DNA from: Comamonas sp. SCN 67-35 | Lineage (GTDB): Bacteria > Pseudomonadota > Gammaproteobacteria > Burkholderiales > Burkholderiaceae_C | Direction of reading: 5' to 3' | Length of the DNA: 64,000 nucleotides | NCBI GenBank assembly: GCA_001725255.1 | Contig: MEFV01000002.1 | Span: 124,001 to 188,000, forward strand | Part shown: positions 49,039-58,432 of the stretch, in pieces | Numbering within the stretch: the first letter of the stretch is position 1 | Layout of the letters: the number at the start of each line of letters is the position of its first letter | Position numbers and translations under genes: made by a program | The notes under the pieces: generated by a model | Seen by the model: the letters and a program-made list of their open reading frames with translations, nothing else | Told to the model about the DNA's origin: nothing | Databases searched by the model: none

Positions 49039-49812
49039 GTGACGCGACAACGCGCAAGCGAATCTTTCACCAAGGATCATGCCGACCTTGTTCCTGATGT
49101 CGTCAAGAGTCAGGTCGCGGATCCCGAGTTGGTCCAACGTCGACGCGAACAGATCGCCGCGGCTGCGGCCGAGTTGTTTTCAAAGAACGGCTTCTATCGC
49201 ACGACGATGCAGCAGCTGGCGCGCCAGTGCGGCTTCAGCTCGGGCTTGATCTACCAGTACGCGGAAACCAAGGAGGACGTGCTGCTCTTGGCGCTGCTGC
49301 ATGTCATGAACCGGTTCCGTCGCGAGATCGAGCAAGCCGAAGACGCCGAAAGCCCGCTGGAGCGAGTGTTCATAGCGCTCGAAGCATATTGCCGCGTGGT
49401 GGACCAGTTCAAGGCGGCGGCCATGCTCGCATATCGTTCGACGATGTCGTTGCCGCTGGAGCACCGCAGCTACATCAAGAATGCCGAGATCGCCACCAAT
49501 GAGCTGATCGCCGCGCGTGTGCGCGACTGCATCGAAGCGGGCTTTTTCAGGAAGGTCGATGCCGACCTGGTGACCTACCAGTTGGTGTTGCATGCCCACG
49601 CCTGGTCGCTCAAGTCCTGGCGCTTCAATAAGCTGATCACCTTCGATGATTACGTCGCAAGCGGCTTCGACATGTTCGTTCTGGCGCTGGCGACCGACAG
49701 CGGTCGTCAGGAATACCAGCGCTTCCTGGCATCGCGCAAGAAAGCGGCAAAGTCCAAACGCCGCTCGCCCGCATCCGCTGACGGTGGTCAGCAGCCAGGC
49801 AAACGAAGCTGA
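49039..49812 (+). CDS. TetR-family regulator of the catabolic cluster
   Basis: 257 residues, GTG start at 49039. The HTH lies after an unusually long N-terminal extension of about 30 residues: RREQIAAAAAELFSKNGFYR, then TTMQQLARQCGFSSGLIYQY. The C-terminal ligand domain resembles acyl-CoA-responsive FadR/TetR_C types. It follows a 186-bp gap and precedes the hydratase operon. Two FadR-like palindromes at 43202 and 49855 are its likely targets, implying relief of repression by an acyl-CoA. Confidence 0.88.
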   Translation: MTRQRASESFTKDHADLVPDVVKSQVADPELVQRRREQIAAAAAELFSKNGFYRTTMQQLARQCGFSSGLIYQYAETKEDVLLLALLHVMNRFRREIEQAEDAESPLERVFIALEAYCRVVDQFKAAAMLAYRSTMSLPLEHRSYIKNAEIATNELIAARVRDCIEAGFFRKVDADLVTYQLVLHAHAWSLKSWRFNKLITFDDYVASGFDMFVLALATDSGRQEYQRFLASRKKAAKSKRRSPASADGGQQPGKRS

Positions 49813-49854
49813 TCCGATTGACTTCGCATGAGTCATTCGTTAGTATTTCAAAAA

Positions 49855-49872
49855 TGACTGATTATTCATTCA
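49855..49872. promoter_or_regulatory. TetR/FadR-type operator in front of the enoyl-CoA hydratase operon
   Basis: TGACTGATTATTCATTCA differs by one base from the Bacillus FadR consensus TGAATGANTANTCATTCA. It ends 6 bp before the start codon at 49879, so bound protein would block transcription or translation start. A second partial site (TGAGTCATTC) lies about 25 bp upstream. Confidence 0.65.
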
Positions 49873-49878
49873 ATAGCC

Positions 49879-50631
49879 ATGATCGAACTTGAATACACCG
49901 GCTCGGTGCTGACACTGACTCTGGCGCGATCGCCCGTCAACGCCATCAATGACGAGTGGATCGATCGGTTCAATGCCATCCTCGACGAACTGGGGATGCG
50001 CACGGACGTCTCGGTGCTCGTGCTGCGTTCGTCGCAGCGCTCGTTCTCCGCCGGAGCCGATCTCAAGTTGATGCGCGAGTGCTTCACCGGAGACGCCGGT
50101 CGCGCCCGCATGCTTGAGGTTGTGCGTCGCATGCAACGGCTTTATGACCGCATTGAGCGCCTGCCGCAGGTCACGATAGCCGTGCTTGGCGGTGCCGCCT
50201 TTGGTGGCGGGTTCGAACTGGCGCTCAGCTGTGACCTGCGCGTGGCTGCCGACGAAGCCCAACTCGGCTTGCCCGAGGCGCGGCTCGGGCTGTTGCCCGG
50301 GGCCGGCGGTACGCAGCGGCTCACGCGCCTGTGCGGGCCGGGCGCCGCCAGACGCCTGATCCTGACGGCCGAGACGCTTGACGGCAGTCAGGCCAAAACG
50401 CTGGGCATCGTGCAGTGGGCTGTGCCGGCGGCCGGGCTTGACGGTTTTGCTCTGCAGTTGGCGCAGCGCGTGGCCGCCCTGTCGCCCCATGCCCTGGCGG
50501 CATGCAAGCAATGTCTGGGTGTCGCGGACGGTTCATCTCAGCACGGCATGGCGGTGGAACTGCACCTGACCGCTGCGCTGTTCGCGCACGCCGACACGCG
50601 TCAGCGCGTCAACGATTTCCTGCAACGATAA
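49879..50631 (+). CDS. Enoyl-CoA hydratase/isomerase family protein (BadK-like)
   Basis: A 250-residue crotonase-fold enzyme. The oxyanion-hole segments are RSFSAGADLKLM and LGGAAFGGGFELALSCDLRV. The hydratase acid/base region LPEARLGLLPGAGGTQRLTR retains the second catalytic glutamate (PEARLG); the first is not obvious. In the alicyclic-acid pathway BadK hydrates cyclohexene-carboxyl-CoA; clustering with a BadH-like SDR makes that role plausible but unproven. First gene of the catabolic operon. Confidence 0.85.
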   Translation: MIELEYTGSVLTLTLARSPVNAINDEWIDRFNAILDELGMRTDVSVLVLRSSQRSFSAGADLKLMRECFTGDAGRARMLEVVRRMQRLYDRIERLPQVTIAVLGGAAFGGGFELALSCDLRVAADEAQLGLPEARLGLLPGAGGTQRLTRLCGPGAARRLILTAETLDGSQAKTLGIVQWAVPAAGLDGFALQLAQRVAALSPHALAACKQCLGVADGSSQHGMAVELHLTAALFAHADTRQRVNDFLQR

Positions 50632-50641
50632 GAGGTTCAAG

Positions 50642-51382
50642 ATGAAAATGGATGGCAAGACTGTGGTGGTGACAGGTGCCGCTTCGGGCATCGGCCTGGC
50701 CACCGCCGAGGCGATGGTGCAGGCCGGAGCGACGGTGATCATGGCCGATCTGGCCTTGGAAAAAGGCCGCGCCGAGGCTGAGCGACTTCGTGCCGCTGGC
50801 CATGATGCCCGCTGCGAACAACTGGACGTTTCCTCGCCGGAATCGGTCACATCGTTTGCTCGGCGCGTACTGGCGCAAGGCGAAGTTCACGTACTGGTCA
50901 ATTGCGCCGGCTGGGGCAAGCCACAGGCCTTCATCGACAACGAACCTGATTTTTGGGATCGCGTCGTCGACATCAATCTCATGGGTCCGATTCGGCTGGC
51001 ACGTGCCCTGCTTGAGCCGATGATCGAACGTCGTTCAGGCAAGATCGTCAACGTCGCCAGTGACGCAGGCCGCGTTGGCAGTTCTGGCGAGACCGTCTAC
51101 TCGGGCGCCAAGGGCGGCTTGATCAGCTTCAGCAAGGGCCTGGCGCGAGAGATGGCGCGCTATTCGATCAACGTCAATTGCGTCTGCCCCGGGCCGACCG
51201 AGACACCGATGCTGATGGCCGTGCCCGAGAACCACCGCGAGGCCTTTCGGCGGGCGATTCCGATGAAGCGCTTTGGCAAGCCGTCGGACGTCGCAGACGC
51301 CGTCGTTTTTCTCGCCAGCGAACGCTCCGATTACATCACTGGCCAGGTTCTGAGCGTTTCGGGCGGCCTGACCATGGTCTGA
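50642..51382 (+). CDS. SDR dehydrogenase, BadH-like (2-hydroxycyclohexanecarboxyl-CoA dehydrogenase type)
   Basis: A 246-residue classical SDR. NAD-binding TGAASGIGLATAEAM, NCAGWGKPQAF, catalytic Ser/Tyr/Lys in NVASDAGRVGSSGETVYSGA then KGG. The strings ASDAxRVGSSGE, CPGPTxT and GQVLSVSGGLTM are, to my recollection, the same as in Rhodopseudomonas BadH. It would oxidise a beta-hydroxyacyl-CoA to the keto form. It is 10 bp after the hydratase gene. Confidence 0.85.
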   Translation: MKMDGKTVVVTGAASGIGLATAEAMVQAGATVIMADLALEKGRAEAERLRAAGHDARCEQLDVSSPESVTSFARRVLAQGEVHVLVNCAGWGKPQAFIDNEPDFWDRVVDINLMGPIRLARALLEPMIERRSGKIVNVASDAGRVGSSGETVYSGAKGGLISFSKGLAREMARYSINVNCVCPGPTETPMLMAVPENHREAFRRAIPMKRFGKPSDVADAVVFLASERSDYITGQVLSVSGGLTMV

Positions 51383-51418
51383 AGACGCAACCATCCCATC
51401 ATTCAAGGAGAAGATTTC

Positions 51419-52249
51419 ATGCAGAGAATCGAACTGGCCAACTACAAGGCCACGCACTTCAAATGGGAGTTCAGCGGCAAGGTGGCGACCATTACACTGA
51501 ATCGCCCAGAACGCAAGAATCCCCTGACTTTCGAGTCCTACGCCGAGTTGCGTGACCTCTTCGGCCAACTGCGCCACGCCAGCGACGTGAAGACGGTGGT
51601 TGTCACCGGTGCCGGGGACAATTTCTGTTCCGGTGGCGACGTGCATGAAATCATCGGGCCGCTGGTGCGCATGCAGGAGGCCGACGACATGCAGGGGCTG
51701 CTGGATTTCACGCGCATGACCGGCGACCTGGTCAAGGCGATGCGCCACTGCCCGCAGCCGATCATTGCCGCCGTGGACGGCATATGCGCCGGCGCCGGGG
51801 CGATCGTTGCCATGGCCTCGGACATGCGCATCGGCACGCCACGTGCCAAGACCGCCTTCCTGTTCGTTCGCGTTGGCCTGGCCGGCGCGGACATGGGAGC
51901 CTGCGCCATCCTGCCCCGCATCATCGGCCATGGGCGCGCTTCGGAGCTGCTGTTCACCGGCCGCAGCATGAGCGCCGAGGAGGGCGAGCGCTGGGGTTTC
52001 TTCAATCGTATCGTCGCCCCCGAGGACGTTCTGTCTCAGGCCCAGGCACTGGCTGCGGAACTGGCTGATGGCCCGACCTTCGCACACGGCATCACCAAGA
52101 CCTGTCTGCATCAGGAATGGGCCATGGACGTCGATTCGGCGATCGAGGCCGAGGCGCAGGCGCAGGCCATCTGCATGCAGACGCGCGACTACGGGCGCGC
52201 CTACCGCGCCTTTGTCGCCAAGCAGAAGCCGGTTTTCGAGGGGGACTGA
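51419..52249 (+). CDS. Crotonase-family enzyme (possible ring-opening or hydratase role)
   Basis: 276 residues. Oxyanion segments [15 protein letters not shown] and [20 protein letters not shown]; a [17 protein letters not shown] segment ([20 protein letters not shown]) instead of the PExxLG hydratase glutamate suggests a non-hydratase reaction. The C-terminus is longer than usual and ends [11 protein letters not shown]. Placed where BadI (ring hydrolase) would act in the cyclohexanecarboxylate pathway, but it does not resemble BadI in sequence as I recall it. It overlaps the next start (TGATG). Confidence 0.8.
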   Translation: MQRIELANYKATHFKWEFSGKVATITLNRPERKNPLTFESYAELRDLFGQLRHASDVKTVVVTGAGDNFCSGGDVHEIIGPLVRMQEADDMQGLLDFTRMTGDLVKAMRHCPQPIIAAVDGICAGAGAIVAMASDMRIGTPRAKTAFLFVRVGLAGADMGACAILPRIIGHGRASELLFTGRSMSAEEGERWGFFNRIVAPEDVLSQAQALAAELADGPTFAHGITKTCLHQEWAMDVDSAIEAEAQAQAICMQTRDYGRAYRAFVAKQKPVFEGD

Positions 52250-53466
52250 TGGCCGATCGCAGTTTCCTGGCGTGGCCGTTCCTCGAGACGGCCCACCGTG
52301 ATCTGTATGAGCGCGTCGACAACTGGGCCGCGGAGCATGCCTCGATCACCGGTGGAAATGACGAGTCCAGCGCCGCCGCTGCGGCCACGGTGCGCAGGCT
52401 GGTTGCGGCCATGGGTGACGCCGGCTGGCTGGCCACGGCTGTCGGCGGCCAGGAGGCCGGCACCCATGGTCCGCTCGACGCGCGCAGCCTGTGCGTGTGT
52501 CGTGAAGTGCTCGCGCGCCATGCTGGCCTGGCGGATTTCGCCTTTGCGATGCAGGGGCTCGGAAGTGGCGCCATCAGTCTGTTTGGCAATGCCGCACAGA
52601 AGCAGCGTTGGCTGATCGACGTGGCGCGTGGGCGCAGCATTGCGGCCTTCGCCTTGTCCGAGCGTGAGGCTGGCTCCGATGTTTCGGCGCTTGCCACACG
52701 GGCCGTTCCCGATGGTGACGGCTGGCGCCTGGATGGAACCAAGACCTGGATTTCAAACGCCGGCATCGCCGACTTCTATGTCGTCTTCGCCCGCACCGGC
52801 GAGGCACCGGGCGCCAAAGGCTTGTCGGCCTTCGTCGTCGAGACCGGGACGCCAGGGTTCATGGTGTCGGAGACGATCGACCTGGTGGCGCCTCATCCCA
52901 TCGGCTCGCTCGTCTTCGACGGCGCGAAGGTACCGGCGGACAATTTGCTGGGAGTTCCGGGCGAGGGTTTTCGTATCGCCATGGCGACGCTCGACGTATT
53001 CCGGCCGACGGTTGGCGCCGCGGCCCTGGGCTTCGCCCGGCGTGCGCTCGACGAAGGCCTGCGGCATGCGGCGACACGCCGGCTCTTTGGCCAGCCGCTG
53101 TCCGAATTGCAAATGACGCGCGAGCGGCTTGCGGACATGGCGCTGGCGATCGACGCCGCCGCCCTGCTGGTGTATCGGGCCGCCTGGGTCAAGGACGAAA
53201 CGGGCGCGCGCATCACTCGCGAGGCGGCAATGGCGAAGCTCTATGCCACCGAGGCGGCGCAACGCGTGATCGACGCCACGGTGCAGATCTTCGGCGGCCT
53301 GGGCGTCACCCGGGGCCATATCGCCGAGCGCCTCTACCGCGAAATCCGGGCGCTGCGCATTTATGAAGGCGCCAGCGAAGTTCAGAAGGTGATCATTGCC
53401 GGGCGCCTGCTCGACGAATTCCGCTCCACCGCAGCCTGGGAGGGCCTCCATCATGGTACTCACTGA
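52249..53466 (+). CDS. Acyl-CoA dehydrogenase 1
   Basis: A 405-residue FAD-dependent acyl-CoA dehydrogenase. FAD/substrate motifs [20 protein letters not shown] and [18 protein letters not shown]; the C-terminal [20 protein letters not shown] holds the catalytic Glu position (YEG). It introduces an alpha,beta double bond into the CoA thioester. The start overlaps the crotonase stop by one base, and its own end overlaps the next gene by 14 bp. Confidence 0.92.
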   Translation: MADRSFLAWPFLETAHRDLYERVDNWAAEHASITGGNDESSAAAAATVRRLVAAMGDAGWLATAVGGQEAGTHGPLDARSLCVCREVLARHAGLADFAFAMQGLGSGAISLFGNAAQKQRWLIDVARGRSIAAFALSEREAGSDVSALATRAVPDGDGWRLDGTKTWISNAGIADFYVVFARTGEAPGAKGLSAFVVETGTPGFMVSETIDLVAPHPIGSLVFDGAKVPADNLLGVPGEGFRIAMATLDVFRPTVGAAALGFARRALDEGLRHAATRRLFGQPLSELQMTRERLADMALAIDAAALLVYRAAWVKDETGARITREAAMAKLYATEAAQRVIDATVQIFGGLGVTRGHIAERLYREIRALRIYEGASEVQKVIIAGRLLDEFRSTAAWEGLHHGTH

Positions 53467-54595
53467 ACAGCAGACGATGATCCGCGACATGGCGCGCAAG
53501 TTCGCGCGCGAGCAGCTGCTGCCGAACGCAGCGCGCTGGGATCAAGAGGCGCACTTCCCGCGCGAGGAACTGGCGGCCATGGGTCGGCTCGGCCTGCTGG
53601 GCATGAACGTGCCGACGGAGTGGGGCGGTTCCGGCGCCGACAGCGTCTCGACGGCACTGGCGCTCGAGGAGATCGCGGCCGGCGACGCGGCAACTGCCAC
53701 CATCATGAGCGGCCACAACTCCGTCGGCTGCATGCCGATTGCACGCTTTGGCAACGATGAACAGAAAGAGCGGTTTCTGAGGCCCATGGCGGCCGGCGAG
53801 ATGCTCAGCGCTTTCGCGCTGACCGAGGCGCACGGCGGCTCGGATGCCGGCGCGTTGACGTCACAGGCGCGCCGCGACGGCGACAGCTATGTGCTCAGCG
53901 GCAGCAAGCAGTTCATCACCACGGGCAAGAATGCCGACGTGGCGCTGGTGTTCGCGCGCAGCGGCGCCGCTGGTCCAGGCGGCATCAGTGCCTTCATCGT
54001 GCCGACGGACTCACCCGGCTATGTCGTCACGCGCGTGGAGTCCAAGCTGGGCCAGCGCGCATCCGACACCTGCCAGATCGCGCTCGAAGACGTGCGGGTG
54101 CCGCTGGCCAACCGGCTTGGCCAGGAGGGCGAGGGCTATCGCATCGCGCTGTCCAATCTCCAGGGTGGCCGCATCGGCATCGCCTCGCAGGCGGTCGGTA
54201 TCGGTCGAGCCGCCTGCGAGGTGGCGATGGCCTACGCGCGCGAGCGCCAGGTTTTCGGTCGGCCGATCATCGAGCATCAGGCAGTGGGTTTTCGGCTTGC
54301 CGCCATGCTCACGCGCATTGAAAGCGCACGCCAGATGGTCTGGCACGCGGCGTCCCTGTCGGATGCCGGCCAGCCCTGCCTGATGGAAGCTTGCATGGCC
54401 AAGCTGCTGGCTTCGGAAGCGGCTGAATGGGTCTGCTCGGAGGCGATCCAGACTCTGGGTGGCTACGGATACCTGACCGATTTCCCGCTCGAGCGCCTCT
54501 ACCGCGACGCCCGCGTGTGCCGCATCTATGAAGGCACGAACGATATCCAGCATCTGGTGATCCTGCGCGAAATGCAAAAGCGCGGCATTGTCTGA
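53453..54595 (+). CDS. Acyl-CoA dehydrogenase 2
   Basis: 380 residues, same family as its neighbour but clearly distinct. Motifs [40 protein letters not shown], and the catalytic-Glu segment [17 protein letters not shown]. Both tandem enzymes keep the YEG glutamate, so this is not an obvious active/inactive heteromer; two successive dehydrogenations are more likely, as needed to unsaturate a saturated ring. It overlaps the previous gene by 14 bp. Confidence 0.92.
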   Translation: MVLTEQQTMIRDMARKFAREQLLPNAARWDQEAHFPREELAAMGRLGLLGMNVPTEWGGSGADSVSTALALEEIAAGDAATATIMSGHNSVGCMPIARFGNDEQKERFLRPMAAGEMLSAFALTEAHGGSDAGALTSQARRDGDSYVLSGSKQFITTGKNADVALVFARSGAAGPGGISAFIVPTDSPGYVVTRVESKLGQRASDTCQIALEDVRVPLANRLGQEGEGYRIALSNLQGGRIGIASQAVGIGRAACEVAMAYARERQVFGRPIIEHQAVGFRLAAMLTRIESARQMVWHAASLSDAGQPCLMEACMAKLLASEAAEWVCSEAIQTLGGYGYLTDFPLERLYRDARVCRIYEGTNDIQHLVILREMQKRGIV

Positions 54596-54619
54596 TCGAT
54601 CGCACAGGAGCCCATCGCC

Positions 54620-56494
54620 GTGACATCAGTCGTCCCTCTGCCGCTGGCCGGGATCCGCGTTCTCGACTTTTCCAACCTGCTGCCGGGTCCGCTGGCTAGC
54701 CTGCTTCTGGCAGAAGCAGGCGCCGAAGTGATCAAGGTCGAACGGCCCGATGGCGGTGACGAGATGCGAGCCTACGCGCCGGTTTTCGGCGACGTCAGCG
54801 GCAATTTCGCGCTTCTCAACCGTGGCAAGGCCAGCCTCTGCGCCGACCTCAAGGACGCTGGCGACCGGGCCCACGTGCTTGAACTCGTGCGCTCTGCCGA
54901 CGTGTTGATCGAGCAGTTCCGACCGGGGGTGATGGAGCGCCTCGGGCTCGGATACGAACAATTGGAGCGGATCAACCCCGGCCTGGTCTATTGCTCGATC
55001 ACCGGCTACGGCCAAACGGGAATGCGGGCACTGAAGGCCGGGCATGACCTGAACTACCTGGCCGAGAGCGGCCTGCTCGGCCTGACGCGGGCCAGCGATG
55101 GTGCCCCGGTGTTGCCGCCCGTCCTGGCCGCCGACATCGGTGGCGGCGCGTACCCGGCGGTGATCAACATCATGCTGGCTCTCAAAAGCCGCGACGGCAC
55201 CGGGCGCGGCTGCCACATCGATGTCGCCATGACCGACAACCTGTTCACCTTCGCCTACTGGGGCCAGGCCATGGGGCAGGCCGCTGGCCGCTGGCCACGG
55301 CCGGGTGGCGAGCTGACGTCCGGCGGCTCGCCGCGCTACCGGATTTACCGCACGGCCGACGGTGAGTATCTCGCTGCCGCGCCGATCGAGGAGCGCTTCT
55401 GGCAGATCTTCTGCGACGTCATCGGCCTGGCGCCGGCCGAGCGCCATGACGCCTCCGAACCGGAGGCCGTGATCGCCCGGGTCGCGGCGCGGATCGCCAG
55501 CGCGAGCGCCGACGAGTGGCGCCGGCGCTTTGCCGGCCGCGATGTCTGCGTTACGGTGGTCGAGTCGCTGCAGAGTGCCTTTGCCGATCCTGCCTTCGCC
55601 GGGCGCGGCCTGTTCGAGCGCGTGGTGTCGGCGCAGGGCGCCCGCATGCCGGCCCTGCCGGTTCCGATTCCGGCGGCGCTGCGCCATCCGGCACCAGAGC
55701 GTGAAGCGCCGGCGCTCGAGCCCGCAGCGCGCCGCCGGAGCTGGAGCGCTCGCGAGTCTGCGCCGTCGCGGCCCTATGACCTGAGCGGCATGCGCATCCT
55801 GCTTACCGGCGCTTCCGGAGGTATCGGCCGTGCCACTGCCCGCCTGCTGGCGGAGCTTGGCGCCGAACTGGTGCTGAGCGACCGCGTCGAGGCTCCCGAC
55901 CTGCTGCCCGAGCTGCGCGCCGGTGGTCACCATCGCTTCATCGCCTGCGAACTGGGGTCGCGCGCGTCCATCGACGCCCTGTGCGCCGATGCCGGCCCGG
56001 TCGACGCGGCCGTCCTCGGCGCCGGCATTTTTCCGCGCAGCGGCTGGGACGCTCCGGCCTGGGACGAGGAGTTCGAGCAGGTCATGGCCATCAACGTGCG
56101 CGCTCCGGCGCACCTGGCGCGAGCTCTTCTGCCCGGCATGAAGGCGCGTGGCCGCGGGCGCATCGTCGTGCTCGGCTCGATCGCCGCCCAGACGGGCGGC
56201 AGCTACGTCGATTCGCCGCTGCCCTACGCCTGCTCCAAGGGGGCCTTGCACACGCTGGTGCGCTGGCTGGCGCGCCGTGCCGCGCCCGAGGTGCTGGTCA
56301 ACGGCGTCGCGCCCGGCTCGACCGACACGGCGATGCTCGCTGGCTCCGACACTTCGGCGCTGCGCGCCAACCCATTGCCACGCCTGGGACGGCCGGAGGA
56401 AATCGCCTGGCCTATCGCCTTTCTGTGTTCACCGGGGGCGAGTTTCATCTGCGGCAACATCCTCGACGTCAACGGAGGTGCCAGCATGCGCTGA
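54620..56494 (+). CDS. Fusion of a CaiB/BaiF family III CoA-transferase and an SDR dehydrogenase
   Basis: A 624-residue two-domain protein with GTG start at 54620. Residues 1-~375: CoA-transferase family III (GIRVLDFSNLLPGPLASLLL, AEVIKVERPDGGDEMR, RGKASLCADLKD; the catalytic Asp lies in the region EQFRPGVMERLGLGYEQLER to CSITGYGQTG). A proline/arginine-rich linker spans ~365-390. Residues ~393-624: a complete SDR with ILLTGASGGIGRATARLLAE, VLGSIAAQTGGSY, YACSKGALHTL and VNGVAPGSTDTAM. There is no stop or frameshift between the halves. Covalent coupling would pass a CoA ester between transfer and hydroxyacyl oxidation; the substrate is unknown. Confidence 0.88.
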   Translation: MTSVVPLPLAGIRVLDFSNLLPGPLASLLLAEAGAEVIKVERPDGGDEMRAYAPVFGDVSGNFALLNRGKASLCADLKDAGDRAHVLELVRSADVLIEQFRPGVMERLGLGYEQLERINPGLVYCSITGYGQTGMRALKAGHDLNYLAESGLLGLTRASDGAPVLPPVLAADIGGGAYPAVINIMLALKSRDGTGRGCHIDVAMTDNLFTFAYWGQAMGQAAGRWPRPGGELTSGGSPRYRIYRTADGEYLAAAPIEERFWQIFCDVIGLAPAERHDASEPEAVIARVAARIASASADEWRRRFAGRDVCVTVVESLQSAFADPAFAGRGLFERVVSAQGARMPALPVPIPAALRHPAPEREAPALEPAARRRSWSARESAPSRPYDLSGMRILLTGASGGIGRATARLLAELGAELVLSDRVEAPDLLPELRAGGHHRFIACELGSRASIDALCADAGPVDAAVLGAGIFPRSGWDAPAWDEEFEQVMAINVRAPAHLARALLPGMKARGRGRIVVLGSIAAQTGGSYVDSPLPYACSKGALHTLVRWLARRAAPEVLVNGVAPGSTDTAMLAGSDTSALRANPLPRLGRPEEIAWPIAFLCSPGASFICGNILDVNGGASMR

Positions 56495-56644
56495 TCCCAT
56501 GCGGTCGGGGTCCGCGCGGTGGTGCCCGCACGATCGAAAGGAGGCGCTGGCCACCCCCAACTCCTTGATTTTTCCAATTTCTTTCTGTCACTCAAGGGAC
56601 CGATGGATGCCGTGAGCTTCGCGCACGCGCTTCGGGAAATCGCC

Positions 56645-58354
56645 ATGTCAACTCACAGTGTCAACATACCGCCCATCTCCGCTTCGGCTCGCGATATGCT
56701 GGATCGTTTCGCGCTGTCCATTCCGGAGGAGCGCAGGCGGCTCTATTACGAAAATGGCTGGTGGCGACGCCAGACCATCGTCGATGATTTCTTCAGGGTA
56801 TGTCGCGATGATCCGGGTAAAACGGCTGTCGTCAGCTATCGGTACGACTCGGACCAGGCTCATTACCTGACGTACGCCAGCCTGGCCACCTACGTCGAAA
56901 GGACCGCCGCCGCGCTGCTTCATCTTGGCGTCGGTTGCGGCGACGTCGTTTCCGTGCAGTTGCCCAACCGCTGGCAGTTCAATGTTGCCGCGCTCGCCAT
57001 TCACCGGATCGGCGCCATTCTCAATCCGGTCATACCCATTCATCGCGAGCGCGAAGTCGGCTACATCACCGCGCTGCTCAAGTCCAAGGTCTTCATCACC
57101 ATCGGCATGCATCGGGGCTTTGATTACCCGCGCATGCTGCGTGGCATATGTGCCGCGGGTTCCTCGATTCGGCACCGCATCATTTGCGAAGGAGACCCGG
57201 CGGCCGACGAGCTTTCGTTCGAGAAAGACATTCTCGGGCGGCCGTGGGAGGAGAAATATCGCGATGCGCTGGCGGCCATCAGGGTCGACCCGGACGCGAT
57301 CTCGGACCTCCAGTTCACCTCCGGCACCACCGGCGAGCCCAAGGGGGTCGGGCACACCTTCAATACCCAGTATGCGCGTGCCCGCACGATCTTCGAGACG
57401 CTGAAGTTCTCGTCCGGCGACACCGTCTTCATGCCGTCGACGCTGGCTCACTCGACGGGCTACGTCTATGGCTGCATCACACCCGCCATGGTGGGCATGA
57501 CGGCTGTCTACCAGGACCGGTGGGATCCAGTGCGGGCGCTGGACATCATCGCCCGGGAGAACGCCGTCTGGTCCTTCGCCAGCCCGACGTTCATGGTCGA
57601 CCTGCTGCGTGCTCATCGCGAGCATCGGGTCGACCTGCCGAGCTTCAAGTACTTCATTTCCGGCGGCGCCAAGATCCCCTCGGCGCTCGTACACCAGGCG
57701 GACGAGGAATTGGGCGTGCGGCTCATTGCCGTCTGGGGCATGACCGAGAACGGCGCCGTGACGGTGACGCACCTGGACGAGCCGGTATTGGCCGCGGCCG
57801 AAAGCGATGGCAAGCCCTGCCCCTGGATGGAGTTGCGGGTCGTCGACCCGGAGACCAAGGCCGACCTGCCTGCCGGCGTTGATGGTGAGCTCCAGGTGCG
57901 CGGGGCCAACCAAATGCTGGGTTACATCCATCGGCCCAATCTCACTGCCGCGGCCTTTGATCAAGGCGGTTGGTTCGATACCGGGGACATCGCCCAGGCC
58001 GATGACCTTGGCCACATCCGCATCACCGGCAGGACCAAGGATCTCGTGATTCGCGGTGGCGAGAACATACCCGTGGCGGAGCTCGAGGGCGCGCTCTACG
58101 AGCACCCAGACATCTCCGAGGTCGCCGTCATCGCCGTGCCCGACGAAAGACTTGGGGAGCGGGCCTGCGTGGTCGTGGTGCCTGAGGCTGGTCACAGCCA
58201 GTTGACCCTGGCGGACATCAACGGCCACCTGGAAAAGCTCGGCATCTCTCGCTCTTATTGGCCCGAACGGCTCGAATTCATCGAGGCGATGCCGCGCACG
58301 TTGTCGGGAAAGATCCAGAAGTTCCAGCTGCGCCGGCGGTTTGGCGGCGGCTGA
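56645..58354 (+). CDS. AMP-forming acyl-CoA ligase (AliA / cyclohexanecarboxylate-CoA ligase-like)
   Basis: 569 residues of the ANL superfamily. Core motifs are LQFTSGTTGEPKGVGHTFN (A3), IAVWGMTENGAVTVTHLDEP (A5), GWFDTGDIAQADDLGHIRIT (A7), GRTKDLVIRGGENIPVAELE (A8) and PRTLSGKIQKFQLRRRF (A10, catalytic Lys in SGKIQK). It would activate the imported acid with ATP and CoA. ATG 56645 has GGGA 7 bp upstream; an alternative ATG at 56603 has a too-close AAGGGA. Last gene of the catabolic cluster; a 78-bp gap separates it from convergent ttcA. Confidence 0.88.
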   Translation: MSTHSVNIPPISASARDMLDRFALSIPEERRRLYYENGWWRRQTIVDDFFRVCRDDPGKTAVVSYRYDSDQAHYLTYASLATYVERTAAALLHLGVGCGDVVSVQLPNRWQFNVAALAIHRIGAILNPVIPIHREREVGYITALLKSKVFITIGMHRGFDYPRMLRGICAAGSSIRHRIICEGDPAADELSFEKDILGRPWEEKYRDALAAIRVDPDAISDLQFTSGTTGEPKGVGHTFNTQYARARTIFETLKFSSGDTVFMPSTLAHSTGYVYGCITPAMVGMTAVYQDRWDPVRALDIIARENAVWSFASPTFMVDLLRAHREHRVDLPSFKYFISGGAKIPSALVHQADEELGVRLIAVWGMTENGAVTVTHLDEPVLAAAESDGKPCPWMELRVVDPETKADLPAGVDGELQVRGANQMLGYIHRPNLTAAAFDQGGWFDTGDIAQADDLGHIRITGRTKDLVIRGGENIPVAELEGALYEHPDISEVAVIAVPDERLGERACVVVVPEAGHSQLTLADINGHLEKLGISRSYWPERLEFIEAMPRTLSGKIQKFQLRRRFGGG

Positions 58355-58432
58355 AAGCCGCAACAAGCCGCCTGGAAAGCACCGAGCGAGGTCATTTCCG
58401 CCTTGCCCGCTTTCGACGTCGCCGTCGGCTCG

